In this document: positions 17,448 to 26,836 of the stretch, one piece after another
How positions within the stretch are numbered: the first letter of the stretch is position 1
Layout: each line of letters opens with the position of its first letter
Source of the DNA: Leisingera sp. ANG-M1
Lineage (GTDB): Bacteria; Pseudomonadota; Alphaproteobacteria; Rhodobacterales; Rhodobacteraceae
Assembly: GCF_000813745.1 (NCBI RefSeq)
Contig: NZ_JWLC01000015.1
Location: forward strand, 1-64,000
Direction: 5' to 3'
Length of the DNA stretch: 64,000 bases
The notes under the pieces: generated by a model
Seen by the model: the letters and a program-made list of their open reading frames with translations, nothing else
Told to the model about the DNA's origin: nothing
Databases searched by the model: none
Position numbers and translations under genes: made by a program

Positions 17448-19017
17448 CACACCTGTCACGGACCTCTTCATCATCGGCGGCGGCATCAATGGCTGCGGCA
17501 TCGCCCGCGACGCCGCCGGCCGCGGCCTCTCGGTGACGCTGGCGGAAATGAAGGACCTCGGCTGGGCAACCTCATCGGCCTCGACCAAGCTGTTCCACGG
17601 CGGGTTGCGCTATCTCGAGTACTTCGAATTCCGCCTGGTCCGCGAAGCGCTGATCGAGCGCGAGGTGCTGCTGAAGGCGATGCCGCATATCTCCTGGCCG
17701 ATGCGCTTTGTGCTGCCGTTTCACAAGGATATGCGGTTTGACAGCGAGACCCCTACGTCCAAGCTGCTGACAACCGTCATGCCCTGGATGAAGGGCCGCC
17801 GCCCGGCCTGGCTGATCCGGCTGGGGCTGTTCCTGTACGACTCGCTTGGCAAACGCGGCATCCTGCCCGGCACGGCCAAGCTGGACCTCACCCGCGACCC
17901 GGCCGGAAAGCCTCTGAAAGACAAGTTCAAAACCGCTTTTGAGTACTCCGACTGCTGGATCGAGGACGCCCGCCTGGTGGTGCTGAACGCCCGCGATGCT
18001 CAAGCCCGCGGCGCCGAGATCCTGACCCGGACCGAAGTGCTCTCGGCCCAGCGCCACGCCAACCACTGGGTGGTCCGCACCAAGGACCACGCCACGGGCG
18101 AAGAGCAGGAACACCGCGCCAGGATGCTGGTCAACGCGGGCGGCCCCTGGGTGGCCGACGTGCTGCGCCAGAAACTGGGCCAGAACAGCCGCGAGAACGT
18201 CCGCCTGGTGCGCGGCAGCCATATCGTGGTGCCGAAACTGTTCGACCATGGCCGCTGCTATTTCTTCCAAGGCACCGACGGGCGGATCATCTTCGCCATT
18301 CCCTACGAAGGCGATTTCACCCTGATCGGCACAACCGACGCCGACCATCCCGACCCGGACACCTCACCGCAATGCACCGAAACCGAACAGGACTACCTTG
18401 TTGATTTTGCGTCGCAATACTTCGAACAGCCGCTAAGCCGGGAGGACATCGTCTGGACCTACTCCGGCGTCCGCCCGCTCTATGACGACGGTGCCAGCTC
18501 GGCCACCGCGGCGACCCGCGAATACGTGCTGACGCTGGACCAGACACAGGCTCCACTCTTGAATGTCTTCGGCGGCAAGATCACCACCTACCGTAAGCTG
18601 GCCGAGGCCGCGCTGGCGAAAATCGGCGAGGTCTTCCCGCAGTTGCCCGCTGATTGGACCGCAGGCGTCTCCCTGCCCGGCGGTGCCTTTGGAGTCGCCG
18701 AGGTGGAGACCCTGAAAGCCCGGCTCGCCACGGAATACCCCTTCCTGGCGCCCCACTGGGCCGCCCGGCTGATCCGTGCCTACGGGCTGGAAGCCTGGGA
18801 AGTGCTGGGCGATGCCAAATCCGCCGCCGATCTGGGCCAGGACTTTGGCGCCACCATCACCGCCCGCGAACTCGACTGGGCCATTGCCCGGGAATGGGTA
18901 CGCGCAGGCGACGACTACCTGTGGCGCCGCACCAAACTGGGGCTGCGGTTGGATGAAGACCAGCGCGCGGCGGTGGATGCCTATATCAGCGAGAAAGCCG
19001 TCCGGCTGGCAGCTTAA
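17440..19017 (+). CDS. glpD: Aerobic glycerol-3-phosphate dehydrogenase
   Basis: A 525-residue FAD-dependent, membrane-associated enzyme that oxidises sn-glycerol 3-phosphate to dihydroxyacetone phosphate and passes electrons to quinone. The FAD-binding motif is at the N-terminus (DLFIIGGGINGCGIARDAAGRG). Family signatures include SSASTKLFHGGLRYLEYFEFRLVREAL and FGGKITTYRKLAEAAL. The start at 17440 overlaps the glpR stop. No glpK or glpF is visible in this window, so the rest of the pathway is elsewhere. Confidence 0.95.
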   Translation: MTDTPVTDLFIIGGGINGCGIARDAAGRGLSVTLAEMKDLGWATSSASTKLFHGGLRYLEYFEFRLVREALIEREVLLKAMPHISWPMRFVLPFHKDMRFDSETPTSKLLTTVMPWMKGRRPAWLIRLGLFLYDSLGKRGILPGTAKLDLTRDPAGKPLKDKFKTAFEYSDCWIEDARLVVLNARDAQARGAEILTRTEVLSAQRHANHWVVRTKDHATGEEQEHRARMLVNAGGPWVADVLRQKLGQNSRENVRLVRGSHIVVPKLFDHGRCYFFQGTDGRIIFAIPYEGDFTLIGTTDADHPDPDTSPQCTETEQDYLVDFASQYFEQPLSREDIVWTYSGVRPLYDDGASSATAATREYVLTLDQTQAPLLNVFGGKITTYRKLAEAALAKIGEVFPQLPADWTAGVSLPGGAFGVAEVETLKARLATEYPFLAPHWAARLIRAYGLEAWEVLGDAKSAADLGQDFGATITARELDWAIAREWVRAGDDYLWRRTKLGLRLDEDQRAAVDAYISEKAVRLAA

Positions 19018-19108
19018 ATCTGCATGTGCGATACCAAAGGGCGCTCAAAGACAGGGGCACTCCCGCCCCTTTTCAATGAACCAGAGGTTCCCTGAAAAGC
19101 GTTGGGCC

Positions 19109-19144
19109 GGGCGGGGGCGCTGCCGAAGGCAGCGCCCCCGCCCC
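19109..19144. repeat. GC-rich 16-bp hairpin (REP-like)
   Basis: GGGCGGGGGCGCTGCC (19109-19124) pairs with GGCAGCGCCCCCGCCC across a GAA loop. It lies between convergent glpD and cobO, so it could act as a two-way transcription end. A related GGGCAGCGCCCG hairpin occurs before cobN. No T tract. Confidence 0.5.
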
Positions 19145-19206
19145 CTGGCGATTTGCGAAGCAAAGCGCAAAACCTCCAGCAGGCTCAAAGAGCAGCCTGA
19201 AAGGGA

Positions 19207-19842
19207 TTAGAATTCCACACCCTTCTGCGCCTTCACGCCAGCCCGGAACGGGTGCTTGATCTGGCCCATCTCGGTCACCAGATCGGCGATCTCGATCAGC
19301 TCTTCCTTGGCGTTGCGGCCGGTCAGTACCACATGAGTCATCGGCGGCTTCTGCTCCACCAGGAACTCCAGCACCTCTTCCAGGTCCAGGTACTCATAGC
19401 GCAGCGCGATATTGATCTCGTCGAGCAAAACCATGGTGTTACGCTCGTCCAGGATCATCTCCTTGGCCTTCTCCCACCCTTTCTGCGCGGCGGCAATGTC
19501 GCGGGCCTTGTCCTGGGTCTCCCAGGTGAAGCCCTCGCCCATCGCATAGAACTGGCAAAGATCGGAAAAGTTCTCCTCGATCAGGGTGCGCTCGCCGGTC
19601 TGCCAGGCGCCCTTGATGAATTGCACCACCGCCGACGGCATCCCATGCGCAATGCAGCGCATGATCATGCCAAAGCCCGAGGACGACTTGCCCTTGCCCG
19701 GCCCGGTGTGGACGATGATCAGGCCCTTCTCGCCCTCCTTCGTCTTCATCATCCGGTCGCGCGCGGCCTTCTTCTTGGCCATCTTCGAGGCGTGGCGGGC
19801 GGCTTCTTCCTCTGAAATGACGGTTTCAGACTTTTCGCTCAT
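19207..19842 (-). CDS. cobO: Cob(I)yrinic acid a,c-diamide adenosyltransferase
   Basis: A 211-residue corrinoid adenosyltransferase of the CobO/BtuR/CobA type. It transfers adenosyl from ATP to Co(I) of cobyrinic acid a,c-diamide. The P-loop GPGKGKSSSGFGM, the VVQFIKGAW segment and the DEINIALRYEYLD motif are diagnostic. The ATG at 19842 gives normal family length; a frame open further upstream would cross the promoter and riboswitch region. It is divergent from the other cob genes and probably has its own promoter in 19843-19900. Confidence 0.95.
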   Translation of the reverse strand: MSEKSETVISEEEAARHASKMAKKKAARDRMMKTKEGEKGLIIVHTGPGKGKSSSGFGMIMRCIAHGMPSAVVQFIKGAWQTGERTLIEENFSDLCQFYAMGEGFTWETQDKARDIAAAQKGWEKAKEMILDERNTMVLLDEINIALRYEYLDLEEVLEFLVEQKPPMTHVVLTGRNAKEELIEIADLVTEMGQIKHPFRAGVKAQKGVEF

Positions 19843-19904
19843 GGTGTGCTCCAGCTGTTTGACCCCATGTCTTGACAAAGAAGCCTGCCATAGCGCAAGG
19901 GGGT

Positions 19905-20084
19905 TCCGCTGGTTCCTGTGAAAACAGGCGAAGAGGGAATGTGAAGGTCTGCTCAGACCGAAGCACAGCCGCCCCCGCGACCGTGACCGGATGAGGCCGC
20001 CATGCCACTGGGTGAAACCCCGGGAAGGCAGGATGGCCGGCAGGGCCCCGTGCCCTGGCATCCGCAAGCCGGGAGACCTGCCAG
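19905..20084 (+). ncRNA. Cobalamin (B12) riboswitch
   Basis: The leader of the main cob operon contains the ordered parts of a cobalamin aptamer. GGTTCCTGTGAAAACAGG opens it; AGAGGGAATGTG is the conserved GGGAA/GTG core; then CAGCCGCCCCCGCGACCGTGA corresponds to the family GCC-CCGC-ACTGT block, CCACTGGGTGAAACCC follows, and the aptamer closes with AAGCCGGGAGACCTGCC. Vitamin B12 binding is expected to cause premature termination at the hairpin 50 bases downstream. Ends are approximate. Confidence 0.85.
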
Positions 20085-20131
20085 CAGGAGGAGAGATCAA
20101 CGGGCGGGCGGGGTGTTCCGCGACCGGGTGA

Positions 20132-20157
20132 GGAGCTGGCACGAAACAGCTCCTTTT
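20132..20157 (+). terminator. Riboswitch terminator hairpin
   Basis: GGAGCTG (20132-20138) pairs with CAGCTCC (20147-20153) and is followed by TTTT. Its place between the aptamer and the first gene of the operon makes it the likely expression platform for transcriptional attenuation by cobalamin. Confidence 0.75.
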
Positions 20158-20197
20158 CGGCCATCCCGCATGCCCTGCCGCGACAGGAGACGCGCCG

Positions 20198-20608
20198 ATG
20201 GCTGACGATATGGCGGACACGACTGCCAGAAAACCGGAACCGGTCACCCTGACCGTGTGCCTCACATGCCGCAACGAAGGCGCCGACCCCGAGGCGACCC
20301 GCCCCGGCACCCTGCTGCATGATGCCCTGAAGGAGGCCGGCATGCCTGAGGGCGTGACGCTCCGCGGCGTCAAATGCCTCTCGGCCTGCTCGCGCAGCTG
20401 CACCGTGCTGCTGACCGGCGGCGAGGAACGCTGGAGCTATGTCTACGGCGACATGGACCCGGAAGAGCATATCCCTGAGATCCTGGCAGGCACTGCCGCC
20501 TATGCCGCCACCGCCGACGGCCTTGTGCCTTGGCGCGAGCGTCCCACCGCATTCCGCAAACAATCCGTTGCCCGCATCCCGCCGGCCGCCTTCCCTTCCG
20601 AGGAGTAA
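20198..20608 (+). CDS. DUF1636 protein of the cobalamin locus
   Basis: A 136-residue protein of the DUF1636 family, thioredoxin-like ferredoxin proteins often found in B12-regulated clusters. Cys residues in VCLTCRNEG and VKCLSACSRSCTVLL could bind a (2Fe-2S) cluster or metal, and WSYVYGDMDPEEH is a family signature. It is the first gene after the riboswitch terminator; AGGAGA precedes the ATG. A role in cobalt handling or electron supply is plausible but unproven. Confidence 0.85.
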   Translation: MADDMADTTARKPEPVTLTVCLTCRNEGADPEATRPGTLLHDALKEAGMPEGVTLRGVKCLSACSRSCTVLLTGGEERWSYVYGDMDPEEHIPEILAGTAAYAATADGLVPWRERPTAFRKQSVARIPPAAFPSEE

Positions 20609-20610
20609 TC

Positions 20611-21645
20611 ATGAGCGATCTCAACAAGATCCCCGTCACCGTCATCACCGGCTTCCTCGGTGCGGGCAAAACCACCCTGATCCGCCACCTGATGCAGAAC
20701 CCGCAAGGCAAGCGCCTGGCAGTTGTGGTGAACGAGTTCGGCACCGCCGGCGTCGACGGCGACATCCTGAAATCCTGCGCCGACGAGAACTGCCCGGCCG
20801 AAAACATCATGGAGCTGGCCAACGGCTGCATCTGCTGCACCGTGGCCGATGATTTCATCCCCACTATCGAACAGCTGATGGACCTGCCGGAAAAGCCCGA
20901 TCACATCGTGATCGAAACCTCCGGCCTGGCCCTGCCCAAGCCGCTGCTGAAGGCTTTTGACTGGCCCGCGATCCGCTCCCGCATCACCGTCGACGGTGTG
21001 ATTGCGCTGGCCGATGCCGAAGCCGTTGCCAAAGGCCAGTTCGCCCCCGATCTGGACGCGGTTGCCGCCCAGCGCGAAGCGGATGAGAGCCTGGATCACG
21101 AAACCCCCCTCAGCGAAGTTTTCGAAGACCAGGTTTCCTGCGCCGACATCGTGCTTTTGTCCAAGGCCGATCTGGCCGGCGATGAAGGCGTCGAGAAAGC
21201 CCGCGCCGTGATCGAGGCCGAAGCCCCGCGCAAGCTGCCGATCCTGCCGATGAGCGAAGGCGTGATCGACCCGCGCATCATCCTGGGTCTGGAAGCGGCT
21301 GCCGAAGACGATCTCGACTCCCGCCCCAGCCACCACGACGGCCACCATGACCACGAGCATGACGATTTTGAAAGCATCGTTGTCGAAATGGGCGAAGTTT
21401 CCGACCCGGAAGCGCTGCAAAATGCCATCGTGAAACTCGCCCGCGAGCGCAATATCCTGCGCGTCAAAGGCTATGTCGCGGTGGAGGGAAAACCGATGCG
21501 GATGCTTGTGCAGGCCGTGGGCGAACGCCTGCGCGCCCAGTATGACCAGCCCTGGGGCGCACAGCCGCGCAAAACCGCCCTGGTGGTCATCGCCGAGCAT
21601 GACGACATCGACGAACAGGCCATTCGCGCCGAGCTGGGAGCGTAA
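20611..21645 (+). CDS. cobW: CobW GTPase, cobalt-delivery metallochaperone
   Basis: A 344-residue G3E-family GTPase. The P-loop TGFLGAGKTTLIRHLM, the metal-binding CxCC motif in NGCICCTVADDF, the ETSGLALPKP switch region and LLSKADLA (NKxD-type) are all present. A His/Asp-rich stretch (HHDGHHDHEHDD, about residues 235-246) is typical of CobW and thought to bind metal. CobW is thought to deliver Co2+ to the CobNST chelatase, and cobN is the next gene. Start ATG 20611 follows GAGGAG. Confidence 0.93.
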   Translation: MSDLNKIPVTVITGFLGAGKTTLIRHLMQNPQGKRLAVVVNEFGTAGVDGDILKSCADENCPAENIMELANGCICCTVADDFIPTIEQLMDLPEKPDHIVIETSGLALPKPLLKAFDWPAIRSRITVDGVIALADAEAVAKGQFAPDLDAVAAQREADESLDHETPLSEVFEDQVSCADIVLLSKADLAGDEGVEKARAVIEAEAPRKLPILPMSEGVIDPRIILGLEAAAEDDLDSRPSHHDGHHDHEHDDFESIVVEMGEVSDPEALQNAIVKLARERNILRVKGYVAVEGKPMRMLVQAVGERLRAQYDQPWGAQPRKTALVVIAEHDDIDEQAIRAELGA

Positions 21646-21694
21646 CCTGATGCTCTACGGCGAAACTTCAATGGTTTCGCCCGGCGGACACGCC

Positions 21695-21756
21695 GGGCAG
21701 CGCCCGACCTCCCCCACGGGAGGGCGCTTCGCTTCCTCCCGAGGCCGGGCGCTGCC
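21695..21756. repeat. Large intergenic hairpin between cobW and cobN
   Basis: GGGCAGCGCCCG (21695-21706) and CGGGCGCTGCCC (21745-21756) are exact inverted repeats; inside, CTCCC and GGGAG segments can pair further. The arms are themselves near-palindromic. It could be an mRNA processing or stability element that sets the ratio of cobW to the long cobN message. It is related to the hairpin at 19109-19144. Confidence 0.45.
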
Positions 21757-21787
21757 CTCTGCTCTTCTTTCGAAAAGGGCCTGACCC

Positions 21788-24700
21788 ATGCACGTTGTTT
21801 TCCGTGAAAGCCACGGCCTTGACGAAACCGATACCCCGCAGGATCTGGGACAGACCCCTGCGGACCTGGTGGTGCTGTCCTTCTCCGACAGCGACCTCGG
21901 CGCATTTGCCGCGGGCTGGCACCGGGCGGACGGCAAGCTGCCAAGCCTTCGGGTCGCCAACCTCGTCGCGTTGAAGCACCCGCTCTCGGTCGACGTTTAC
22001 ACGGAACAAACACTTGAGGGCGCCAAGGGCGTCCTTGTCCGTCTGATCGGCGGAGAAAGCTACTGGTCCTACGGCCTTGCCACCCTGCAGGACCTCGCCC
22101 GCCGCAAGGGCATCGCGCTCGCAATCCTGCCCGCCGACGGCCGCGAAGATGCGCGCCTGGATGAGCTTTCCACCCTGCCCGTCTCCACCCTGCGCCGCCT
22201 GCAATCCCTGTGCGACGCCGGCGGCGCCGTTGCCGCCCAGGCAGCACTTGCCCAGCTGTCGCTCGCCGCAGGCCTCTATGCAGGCCCCGTCCTTGGCCTG
22301 AAGACCACACCGGAACACGGCTTCTACGACCCGGCCAAAGGCGTGCTGGCGGACCTGCCGCCGCAAGACAAACCGCTGGTTCTGGTGAGCTTCTACCGCG
22401 CCTACCTCACTGCCGCCGACACCGCCCCGGTGGACGCCCTCATCGAAGAGCTCCGCACCCGCGGCTACGCCGCCTACGGCGCCTTTGCCGCCAGCCTCAA
22501 GGCGCCCTCCGCCGCAGAGTGGCTGCGCGGAAAACTCCCCGGGCTGGCCCCCGCGGCCATCATCAACGCCACCGCCTTCTCGGCCCAAGGAACAGACGGC
22601 AGCACCTCGCCGCTCTCCGCCACCGGCTGCCCGGTGTTCCAGGTCGCCCTCTCCACCGCCCGCCGCAAGGACTGGGCCGAGGCCGACCGCGGCCTCTCCC
22701 CCGCAGACCTCGCCATGCACGTGGTGCTGCCCGAGGTCGACGGCCGCATCTTTGCAGGCGTCGTCAGCTTCAAATCGCCGGGCAAGAAAGACCCGGAGCT
22801 GCAGTATTCCCGCTTCGCCCACCGCGCCGACACGGACCGGATCAAGGCCGCCATCGACCGCGTCGAGGGCTGGCTGCACCTTGCCAAACTGCCGAACGCA
22901 GACAAACGCCTCGCCCTGATCCTCTCCACCTACCCGGGCCGCGACCACAACCTCGCCCATGCGGTGGGTCTCGACGCACTCGCCTCCTGCGACGAAATCC
23001 TGCGAGAGCTGTGGGATCAGGGCTATACCGTCGAGCCGCAAGAAAACACCGGCCTGCGGCTGATGGAAGAGACCCTCAGCGTCCCGCTGGAGGACTACCG
23101 CACCGCCCTCGCCTCTCTGCCGAAGGACCTGCAGGACACACTGGCCGAGGCCTGGGGAAATCCCGAAGAAGACACCGACTGCCGCGGCGGCGCCTTTCAT
23201 TTCAAGGCTTTGCGCGCGGGCAATGCCCTGATCGCCCTGCAGCCCGAACGCGGCGAAGTCAAAACCCGCGTCGACGACTACCACGACCTCGACCGCACCC
23301 CGCGCCACGCCTATGTGGCGTTTTACCTGTGGCTGCGGGCGCAAACCGACGCGCTGGTTCACATCGGCGCCCATGGCACGCTGGAATGGCTGCCCGGCAA
23401 GGCCGTCGCCCTCTCCGGCGCCTGCTGGCCTGAGGTTCTGACCGGCCCGCTGCCCGTCGCCTATCCCTTCATCGTCAACGACCCCGGCGAGGCCGCCCAG
23501 GCCAAACGCCGCATCGGTGCCGTCACCCTCGGCCACCTGCCGCCGCCCTTGGCACAGACCAACCTGCCCGAGGGCATGTCCCGACTTGAAAGCCTGCTGG
23601 ATGAATACTCCACCGCCGACGGCCTCGACCCGGCCCGCCGCGACCGGCTGATCGGCGACATCCGCGCCGAGGCGCAGGGCACCGGCGTCGAGGCCGACCT
23701 GGGCCTGACCCCGGACACCTCAGCGGCAGAGGCCATCACCCGCATCGACGCCTTTGTCTGCGACATCAAGGAAAGCCAGTACGGCGAAGGCCTGCATATC
23801 TTCGGCACCGGCCAATGCGGGCCCGAGGAACGCGCCGGCCTGATCGCTTCTCTGAATGGTGAAATCGTCACACCCGGCCCCTCCGGCTCTCCCTTCCGCG
23901 GCCGCGCCGATGTGATCCCGACCGGCCGCAACCTCTTCACCACCGACCCGCGGGCGGTGCCGTCGCGGGCGGCGCATGCGCAAGGAGTCAAACTGGCGGA
24001 AGAGCTGCTGCGCCGCCACCTTCAGGACCACGGCGACTGGCCCAAAGGGCTGGTGATCGACCTCTGGGGCTCCGCCACTATGCGCACCGCGGGCGAAGAA
24101 TTTGCCATGGCGCTGCACCTCGCAGGCCTTTCGCCCAAGTGGGACGAGGGTTCTGAGCGCGTTTCTGGCTTCGATGTGCTGCCGCTCTCGATGCTGAACC
24201 GCCCGCGCATCGACGTGACCCTGCGGGTCTCCGGTCTGTTCCGCGACGTCTTCCCGGGCCTTGCGCAGATGTTCGAAAGCGCAGCCGCCGCTTTGGCACA
24301 GCGGGAAGAGACGCAAACAGACAACCCCTATCTCACCGAGACCCCGCGCGTTTTCGGCCCCAAACCGGGCCAGTACGGCCTGTCGATGAACCCGCATCTG
24401 GATGACTACACAGACGCCGCCCGCCAAGCGGCTGGCGAGGCCTGGCTAAACGCCTCCTCCCACGCCATCGACGCCAAGGGCACGATCAGCGATGCCCGCG
24501 AAGCGCTGGAAACCCGCCTGCAAACCGCCGACAGCTTTGTGCACCTGCAGGACCTGCCGGAAACCGACCTGCTGGTCGCCTCGGACTATGCCGCACATGA
24601 GGCCGGCTTTGCCGCCGCCATGGCCCGCATCGGCCAAAGCACGCCTGCGCTCTATCACATGGACGCCACCCGCCCTGACAAGCCGCAGGCGCGCTCCCTG

Positions 24701-25033
24701 GGCGAGGAAATCGCCCGCGTCACCCGCGCCCGCGCCGCCAACCCGGACTGGGCGACCTCGATGATGAACCACGGTTTCCGCGGCGCCGCCGAGATTGCCG
24801 CCACGCTGGACCACATGGCCGCCTTCGCCCATCTGGCCCAGGTGGTGCAGCCGCATCTCTTTGACCTCTACTTCGAGGCCACCCTGGGCCGCGATGATCT
24901 GGTGGAGTTCATGGAGCGTCAAAACCCTGAAGCGCTGCAGGCCATGCGCGACCGCTTCCGCGCGCTGTTCGACGCAGGCCTCTGGAGCACCCGGCGCAAC
25001 TCGATCATGGCCGACTTGGAGGGCGCCGCATGA
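21788..25033 (+). CDS. cobN: Cobaltochelatase subunit CobN
   Basis: The large subunit of the ATP-dependent aerobic cobaltochelatase, 1,081 residues, which with CobS and CobT inserts Co2+ into hydrogenobyrinic acid a,c-diamide. CobN/Mg-chelatase H features are visible: HIGAHGTLEWLPGKAVALS, YPFIVNDPGEAAQAKRR, GEGLHIFG, DLWGSATMRTAGEEFAMAL and VTLRVSGLFRDVFPG. It is shorter than Pseudomonas denitrificans CobN (about 1,275 residues), with the difference mainly N-terminal. cobS and cobT are not in this window. Its stop overlaps the cobG start (ATGA). Confidence 0.95.
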   Translation: MHVVFRESHGLDETDTPQDLGQTPADLVVLSFSDSDLGAFAAGWHRADGKLPSLRVANLVALKHPLSVDVYTEQTLEGAKGVLVRLIGGESYWSYGLATLQDLARRKGIALAILPADGREDARLDELSTLPVSTLRRLQSLCDAGGAVAAQAALAQLSLAAGLYAGPVLGLKTTPEHGFYDPAKGVLADLPPQDKPLVLVSFYRAYLTAADTAPVDALIEELRTRGYAAYGAFAASLKAPSAAEWLRGKLPGLAPAAIINATAFSAQGTDGSTSPLSATGCPVFQVALSTARRKDWAEADRGLSPADLAMHVVLPEVDGRIFAGVVSFKSPGKKDPELQYSRFAHRADTDRIKAAIDRVEGWLHLAKLPNADKRLALILSTYPGRDHNLAHAVGLDALASCDEILRELWDQGYTVEPQENTGLRLMEETLSVPLEDYRTALASLPKDLQDTLAEAWGNPEEDTDCRGGAFHFKALRAGNALIALQPERGEVKTRVDDYHDLDRTPRHAYVAFYLWLRAQTDALVHIGAHGTLEWLPGKAVALSGACWPEVLTGPLPVAYPFIVNDPGEAAQAKRRIGAVTLGHLPPPLAQTNLPEGMSRLESLLDEYSTADGLDPARRDRLIGDIRAEAQGTGVEADLGLTPDTSAAEAITRIDAFVCDIKESQYGEGLHIFGTGQCGPEERAGLIASLNGEIVTPGPSGSPFRGRADVIPTGRNLFTTDPRAVPSRAAHAQGVKLAEELLRRHLQDHGDWPKGLVIDLWGSATMRTAGEEFAMALHLAGLSPKWDEGSERVSGFDVLPLSMLNRPRIDVTLRVSGLFRDVFPGLAQMFESAAAALAQREETQTDNPYLTETPRVFGPKPGQYGLSMNPHLDDYTDAARQAAGEAWLNASSHAIDAKGTISDAREALETRLQTADSFVHLQDLPETDLLVASDYAAHEAGFAAAMARIGQSTPALYHMDATRPDKPQARSLGEEIARVTRARAANPDWATSMMNHGFRGAAEIAATLDHMAAFAHLAQVVQPHLFDLYFEATLGRDDLVEFMERQNPEALQAMRDRFRALFDAGLWSTRRNSIMADLEGAA

Positions 25034-26202
25034 ATGGCGGGGCCACCTCCCAAACGCCGAAAGTCTACGGCTGGTGCCCCGGCGCTTTGCGCCCGATGAT
25101 GTCCGGTGACGGGCTGGTAGTACGTGTCCGTGCACCGCTGGGTAAATTTTCCGTTGCTCAGGCGCGCGGTGTGGCAAGGCTTTCTCAAGACTTCGGCAAC
25201 GGCCTCCTCGACATCTCCGCACGCGCCAACCTGCAGATGCGCGGCATCCGCGAAGACGCACATGAAGAGCTGATCGAAGGTTTGCGCGGCCTCGGCCTGA
25301 TTGACCCGGACCCAGAGGCCGAAGCCCGCCGCAACGTCCTCCTCACCCCCTTCTGGAGCGCAGGTGACGACACCCACTCCATTGCAATGGAATTGAGCAC
25401 GGCTCTGACCGCCTCAGCAGACCTCGCCCTGCCGGGAAAATTCGGCTTTGCCGCCGACTGCGACTCAGCGCCCGTCCTGCAAGACACCGCCGCCGACATC
25501 CGTATCGAACGTAACGGCGAAGCCCTGCTCCTGCGCGCTGACGGCGCAGACACCGGCATGCCCGTCACACGTGAATCCGCCGTTCCCGAAGCCCTGGCCC
25601 TTGCCCGCTGGTTCCTGGAACAAGGCGGCGCGCCCGAAGGGCGTGGCAGGATGCACCGCCTCATCGCGCGCCGCGGGCCGCCGCCGGCGCATACCGCCCC
25701 GATGACAAAGGCCGGCTTCCGAGCAAAACCGGGAGCTGTCCCCGCGGGGACACTCGCCGCTTTGGAGTTCGGCCAGATGCCCGCCGCCACTCTCGCACAG
25801 CTCGCGGACCACGGCGATATCCGCCTCACCCCCTGGCGCGCGCTGCTGGTGGAAGGTGCCGCCGGCCTGCCGCCCCTGCCCGGCCTGATCCTGGATGCCA
25901 CGGATCCGCGCCTGCAGGTGGTCGCTTGCACCGGAGCCCCCGGCTGCCTGCAGGCGCTTTCCACCACCCGTGATCTGGCACGGGACTTAGCACCCCATGT
26001 CCCCGCGGGGACAAAGCTGCATATCTCCGGCTGCACCAAGGGCTGCGCTTGCCCTGGCACGGCACCGCTGACCCTGACGGCAACAGCCAAAGACGAATTC
26101 TCCCTGATCCGCCATGGCACTGCCGCGGATCTCCCGCTAAAGACCCGCCTGAGCGCCGACGCGTTGCGCGCCGCTCCCGAACTTCTGAAAGAGGGCAGCT
26201 GA
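25030..26202 (+). CDS. cobG: Precorrin-3B synthase
   Basis: A 390-residue sulfite/nitrite reductase-like iron-sulfur monooxygenase that forms precorrin-3B, the oxygen-dependent step marking the aerobic pathway. Features: the N-terminal half-domain GDGLVVRVRAPLGKFSVAQARGVA, the GLLDISARANLQMRGI motif, and Fe4S4 Cys in CTGAPGC and SGCTKGCAC. Translation is probably coupled to cobN. Confidence 0.93.
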   Translation: MNGGATSQTPKVYGWCPGALRPMMSGDGLVVRVRAPLGKFSVAQARGVARLSQDFGNGLLDISARANLQMRGIREDAHEELIEGLRGLGLIDPDPEAEARRNVLLTPFWSAGDDTHSIAMELSTALTASADLALPGKFGFAADCDSAPVLQDTAADIRIERNGEALLLRADGADTGMPVTRESAVPEALALARWFLEQGGAPEGRGRMHRLIARRGPPPAHTAPMTKAGFRAKPGAVPAGTLAALEFGQMPAATLAQLADHGDIRLTPWRALLVEGAAGLPPLPGLILDATDPRLQVVACTGAPGCLQALSTTRDLARDLAPHVPAGTKLHISGCTKGCACPGTAPLTLTATAKDEFSLIRHGTAADLPLKTRLSADALRAAPELLKEGS

Positions 26203-26203
26203 C

Positions 26204-26833
26204 ATGCTCCACACCTATGAAACCAATGGCGCTGCGATCTACGCCGAAAGCTTTGCCACCATCCGCCGCGAAGCCGATCTGGCGCGCTTCAACAAGGACG
26301 AGGAAAGCGTTGTCGTCCGCATGATTCACGCCGCCGGCATGGTGGGGCTGGAAGAGCATGTGCGCTTCTCCGAAGGCATGGCCGAGACCGCCCGTGCAGC
26401 GCTGGCCAAGGGCGCGCCGATCCTCTGCGACGCCTATATGGTTTCCGAAGGCATCACCCGCCCGCGCCTGCCCGCCGACAACGAAGTGATCTGCACCCTG
26501 CGCGACCCGAAGGTGCCCGAGATGGCCAAGGAAATGTCCAACACCCGTTCCGCCGCCGCGCTGGAACTGTGGCGTCCGAAACTGGAAGGCTCGGTCGTCG
26601 CCATCGGCAACGCTCCAACCGCCCTGTTCCACCTGCTGAACATGCTGAAGGACCCGTCCTGCCCCCGCCCTGCCGCCATCATCGGCTGCCCGGTGGGCTT
26701 TGTCGGCGCGATGGAATCCAAGGACGCTCTGATGGAAGACCTGCCGGTGCCTTCGATGATCGTCAAAGGCCGCCTTGGCGGCTCCGCAATCACCGTCGCG
26801 GCCGTCAACGCGCTGGCGAGCTGGAAAGAGTAA
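26204..26833 (+). CDS. cobH: Precorrin-8X methylmutase
   Basis: A 209-residue enzyme moving a methyl from C-11 to C-12 to form hydrogenobyrinic acid. Diagnostic pieces: VRMIHAAGM with the catalytic His, ILCDAYMVSEGI, NAPTALFHLL, and GCPVGFVGAMESKDAL. It starts one base after the cobG stop. Confidence 0.95.
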   Translation: MLHTYETNGAAIYAESFATIRREADLARFNKDEESVVVRMIHAAGMVGLEEHVRFSEGMAETARAALAKGAPILCDAYMVSEGITRPRLPADNEVICTLRDPKVPEMAKEMSNTRSAAALELWRPKLEGSVVAIGNAPTALFHLLNMLKDPSCPRPAAIIGCPVGFVGAMESKDALMEDLPVPSMIVKGRLGGSAITVAAVNALASWKE

Positions 26834-26836
26834 CCC

